64,000 nt of DNA from DUPQ01 sp964563155 (lineage in GTDB: Bacteria; Bacillota; Clostridia; DUPQ01): the NCBI GenBank assembly GCA_964563155.1, contig CAZLVL010000011.1:1-64000 (forward strand), read 5' to 3'. Position 1 is the first letter of the stretch. Every line of letters begins with the position of its first letter. The position numbers and the translations under genes are program-made. The notes below the pieces were generated by a model. That model made no database searches. It had not been told where the DNA came from and worked only from the letters and a program-made list of their open reading frames with translations. Of the stretch, positions 61,595 through 64,000 are shown piece after piece.

Positions 61595-61840
61595 ATGGAA
61601 ACACTACAAATCATACTTTCATCCATATTATGCTTTATAGGGGCAATGATAACTCTCTTTGCTAAGTTCATAGTGAAGAAAACTAATTTTGCTAATAAGC
61701 AAAAGATAAAAGGGATTGATGACCAGGAAAACTTGGATGTGTTAAAAGAGCAAAAGGCTCAAATGATTGTAAAAGTAATTGGCTTTTTCGTCTTTTTGCC
61801 TGGAATGATAATGCTGTATTTAATTTTGAAAGATATGTAA
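61595..61840 (+). CDS. Small two-helix membrane protein of unknown function
   Basis: This 81-residue protein has two predicted membrane helices (about 5-27 and 58-79) joined by a charged loop. I do not recognise a family. Its only upstream ribosome binding candidates are GAAGG (61582-61586, spacing 8 bases), which forms part of the terminator hairpin of the T-box, and AAGGAG further upstream in the same hairpin. It lies between the valS T-box and valS, so it is induced by valine-tRNA shortage; whether it is functionally linked is unknown. Confidence 0.6.
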   Translation: METLQIILSSILCFIGAMITLFAKFIVKKTNFANKQKIKGIDDQENLDVLKEQKAQMIVKVIGFFVFLPGMIMLYLILKDM

Positions 61841-61856
61841 TTTTAAGAGGAGGGAT

Positions 61857-61892
61857 ATGATTACTTTGGTTAATCATACAAGAGATTTATGA
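61857..61892 (+). CDS. 11-codon ORF overlapping the valS start
   Basis: A frame of 11 codons (MITLVNHTRDL) has an excellent AGAGGAGGGAT ribosome binding site 2-8 bases upstream of its ATG. Its TGA stop overlaps the valS ATG (ATGA), while valS itself has only a weak site. It is therefore likely to load ribosomes that restart on valS. It contains one Val and two Leu codons but no run of either, so it is not a classical attenuator peptide. Confidence 0.45.
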   Translation: MITLVNHTRDL

Positions 61893-64000
61893 AGATATTG
61901 GATACTAAATATAATCCCCATGAACTAGAAGATAGGCTTTATTCAAAATGGGAAGAAAAAGGATATTTTAAGGCTGTTGTAGATAAGAATAAAAAGCCTT
62001 TTACCATTATGATGCCACCGCCTAATATAACTGGGCAACTTCACATGGGTCATGCCATAGATAATACCTTGCAAGATATTCTAACCAGAATGAAAAGGAT
62101 GCAGGGCTTTTCCGCTCTTTGGTTACCTGGAACCGACCATGCTAGTATTGCTACTGAGGCAAAAATTGTAGAAAGCCTAAGAGAAGAGGGGATTGATAAG
62201 AGAGACTTAGGAAGAGAAGAGTTCTTAAAAAGAGCCTGGCAATGGAAGGAAGAATATGGAAGCACCATTGTTAGACAACTTCGAAAACTTGGGTCTTCTT
62301 GTGACTGGTCAAAAGAGCGCTTTACTATGGACGAAGGCTTGTCTAAGGCGGTTACAAGGTCCTTTATAAATCTCTACAACAAGGGTCTAATTTATCGTGG
62401 AGAAAGAATGATTAACTGGTGTCCAGTTTGTGAGACCTCCATTTCCAATGCTGAGGTTGAGCATGATGAAAAAGATGGAAATCTTTGGTATATAAAGTAT
62501 CCAGTGGAAAATGAAGACAATAGATATATTGTTGTTGCTACCACCAGGCCTGAGACCATGTTAGGTGATACTGCAGTAGCGGTAAATCCTGAGGATAAAA
62601 GATACAAGGACTTAATAGGTAAAAAGGTAATATTACCTTTAATGAATAGGCATATACCTGTAATTTCTGATGACTATGTAGACTCTGAATTTGGAACAGG
62701 GGCTGTTAAAATTACTCCAGCCCATGACCCAAATGACTTTGAAATTGGACTAAGACATAACCTAGAGCTAATTGATGTTATGGATGACTTTGCTCATATG
62801 AATGAGCATGCTGGCATATACCAAGGTATGGATAGGTATGAGGCAAGAAAAAAGATTGTTAAAGACCTTGAAGAGTTGGGTCTATTAGAGAAAATTGATA
62901 CTCATAAACACAATGTAGGCTCTTGCTATAGGTGTGATACTGTTGTTGAGCCTAAGGTTTCATTACAGTGGTTTGTAGAGATGGAGCCCTTAGCTAAACC
63001 TGCCCTAGAGGTAGTTTATGATAAAAGTGTAGAATTTATACCTCCAAGATTTGAAAAGACCTATTTAAATTGGATGGAAGATATTAAAGATTGGTGTATA
63101 TCCAGACAACTTTGGTGGGGCCACAGAATACCAGTATATTACTGTGAAGATTGTGACAATGTAATGGTAAGTGAAGTTGAAGTAACAAAGTGTAGCGCTT
63201 GTTCATCAAGTAAGGTATATCAAGACCCAGATACTTTAGATACCTGGTTTTCATCAGCTCTTTGGCCTTTTTCAACCTTGGGTTGGCCAGATGATACAGC
63301 TGAGCTAGACTATTTCTATCCTACCGATGTTTTGGTTACAGGCTACGACATAATATTCTTCTGGGTTGCTAGAATGGTTTTCTCAGGATTAGAGCAAATG
63401 GGGGATATTCCTTTTTCCAAGGTTTTAATACATGGTTTAGTAAGAGATGACCAGGGAAGAAAGATGAGTAAATCTTTAGGTAATGGAGTGGACCCATTGG
63501 ATGTTATTGAAAAATATGGAACAGATGCCTTGAGATATTCTTTGGTTATTGGAAACTCTCCAGGAAATGATTTAAGGTATTATGATTCAAAGGCAGAAGC
63601 TGGTAGAAACTTTGCCAATAAGATATGGAATGCTGCTAGATTTATTCTTATGAATTTTGATGAAGATATAGATTTTTCACATATTGATAGGGATAAGTTT
63701 GAAGAGCCTGAAAAGTGGATATTAAATGAACTGAATTTACTAATTTCAGAGGTTTCTGAAAATATGGAGCACTTTGAATTGGGAATTGCTCTACAAAAGA
63801 TTTATGACTTTTTGTGGAATGACTTTTGTGACTGGTATATTGAGCTGGTTAAGCCAAAACTTTATGATAAGCACAGTGATAAAAGAAAAGAAGCCTTGTA
63901 TGTTCTTAACTTTGTATTAGGACAAGCTTTAAAGCTTTTACATCCCTTTATGCCCTTTGTAACAGAAGAGATTTATATGAGCTTAAAGCATAATGATGAC
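61889..64000 (+). CDS. valS: Valine--tRNA ligase (partial, runs off the window)
   Basis: The first 704 codons of ValRS are present; the frame stays open to the end of the window. Class I motifs are PPNITGQLHMGHA (HMGH at 52-55) and KMSKS at 525-529. A CP1 editing domain (VATTRPETMLGDTAV) and a zinc-binding block (CEDCDN, CSACSS) lie between, and the C-terminal anticodon-binding helices have begun (NDFCDWYIEL). The start is fixed by the typical LDTKYNPHELE beginning. It is under the T-box upstream. Weak own ribosome binding site. Confidence 0.97.
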   Translation, partial: MKILDTKYNPHELEDRLYSKWEEKGYFKAVVDKNKKPFTIMMPPPNITGQLHMGHAIDNTLQDILTRMKRMQGFSALWLPGTDHASIATEAKIVESLREEGIDKRDLGREEFLKRAWQWKEEYGSTIVRQLRKLGSSCDWSKERFTMDEGLSKAVTRSFINLYNKGLIYRGERMINWCPVCETSISNAEVEHDEKDGNLWYIKYPVENEDNRYIVVATTRPETMLGDTAVAVNPEDKRYKDLIGKKVILPLMNRHIPVISDDYVDSEFGTGAVKITPAHDPNDFEIGLRHNLELIDVMDDFAHMNEHAGIYQGMDRYEARKKIVKDLEELGLLEKIDTHKHNVGSCYRCDTVVEPKVSLQWFVEMEPLAKPALEVVYDKSVEFIPPRFEKTYLNWMEDIKDWCISRQLWWGHRIPVYYCEDCDNVMVSEVEVTKCSACSSSKVYQDPDTLDTWFSSALWPFSTLGWPDDTAELDYFYPTDVLVTGYDIIFFWVARMVFSGLEQMGDIPFSKVLIHGLVRDDQGRKMSKSLGNGVDPLDVIEKYGTDALRYSLVIGNSPGNDLRYYDSKAEAGRNFANKIWNAARFILMNFDEDIDFSHIDRDKFEEPEKWILNELNLLISEVSENMEHFELGIALQKIYDFLWNDFCDWYIELVKPKLYDKHSDKRKEALYVLNFVLGQALKLLHPFMPFVTEEIYMSLKHNDD

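Noticed and set aside
1..64000. CRISPR arrays, prophage, restriction or toxin-antitoxin systems
   Set aside because: I looked for repeat-spacer periodicity and for hallmark proteins of these systems and saw none.

Overview
The window is 64 kb of AT-rich DNA (roughly one third G+C by eye) from a Gram-positive anaerobe, most probably class Clostridia. Pointers are two T-box leaders, a lysine riboswitch, AGGAGG-type ribosome binding sites, consensus sigma-A promoters, RNase Y, an AbrB-type regulator with a C-terminal Cys4 tail, type III glutamine synthetase, and above all a SCIFF peptide with its radical-SAM maturase, a pair that is a near-universal marker of Clostridia. I cannot name an order or genus. 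The region looks like ordinary chromosome: I see no prophage, CRISPR array, rRNA or integrative element. The only mobile DNA is a 5' transposase remnant near 46.7-47.1 kb.

Layout. 0-6.4 kb: acyl-CoA synthetase, SGNH esterase, GH13 glucosidase, M3 peptidase. 6.4-12.8 kb: T-box-controlled thrS, a SEC-C protein, an acyltransferase with a zinc-ribbon membrane partner, a GH172 glycosidase and Ogt. 12.8-17 kb: tRNA-Leu(GAG), a YesL-like membrane protein, and an asd-dapA-dapB operon on the minus strand under a lysine riboswitch. 17-21.5 kb: URO-D-family protein, glutamine synthetase III, asparagine synthetase A. 21.7-30.6 kb: a co-directional housekeeping block (ftsK, mtaB, ireB, a ruvX-DUF1292 fusion, a TIGR03960-type radical-SAM protein and its TIGR03936 partner, trmN6-like, rsmI). 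30.7-35.5 kb: abrB, a second URO-D protein, rny, gdhA. 35.6-37.6 kb: a GntR/ABC operon of the YtrA type. 37.7-41 kb: SCIFF maturase, SCIFF peptide and an Orn/Lys/Arg decarboxylase-like protein. 41-45.5 kb: ymdB, lspA, an RluD-type synthase, tcdA, xylB. 45.6-54.8 kb: a cell-surface sugar block (glycosyltransferase, lipoprotein glycosidase, stand-alone uridylyltransferase, phosphohexomutase, nucleotide-sugar epimerase, GtrA) that runs directly into ftsQ and ftsZ. 55-59 kb: a second acyl-CoA synthetase, an MFS transporter, a glycerophosphodiester phosphodiesterase. 59-64 kb: a GH63-like glycosidase, an alpha/beta hydrolase, and a T-box-controlled unit with a small membrane protein, an 11-codon ORF and valS, which runs off the window.

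Most notable observations. (1) The SCIFF peptide has its own strong promoter, and an intrinsic terminator sits between precursor and maturase; this moves the maturase start downstream and suggests a built-in precursor excess. (2) RuvX is fused to DUF1292, normally the next separate gene, with a ribosome binding site kept at the junction. (3) The second acyl-CoA synthetase has lost the three conserved glycines of its ATP-gripping loop. (4) The valS T-box terminator contains the only visible ribosome binding site of a small membrane protein, and valS is overlapped by an 11-codon ORF with a strong Shine-Dalgarno sequence. (5) ftsQ appears to start at the first base of a leaderless transcript. (6) A one-domain GlmU-like uridylyltransferase with an altered substrate loop lies just upstream of ftsQ-ftsZ. 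I found no convincing wholly new multi-gene system; the candidates are regulatory or architectural variants of known genes.
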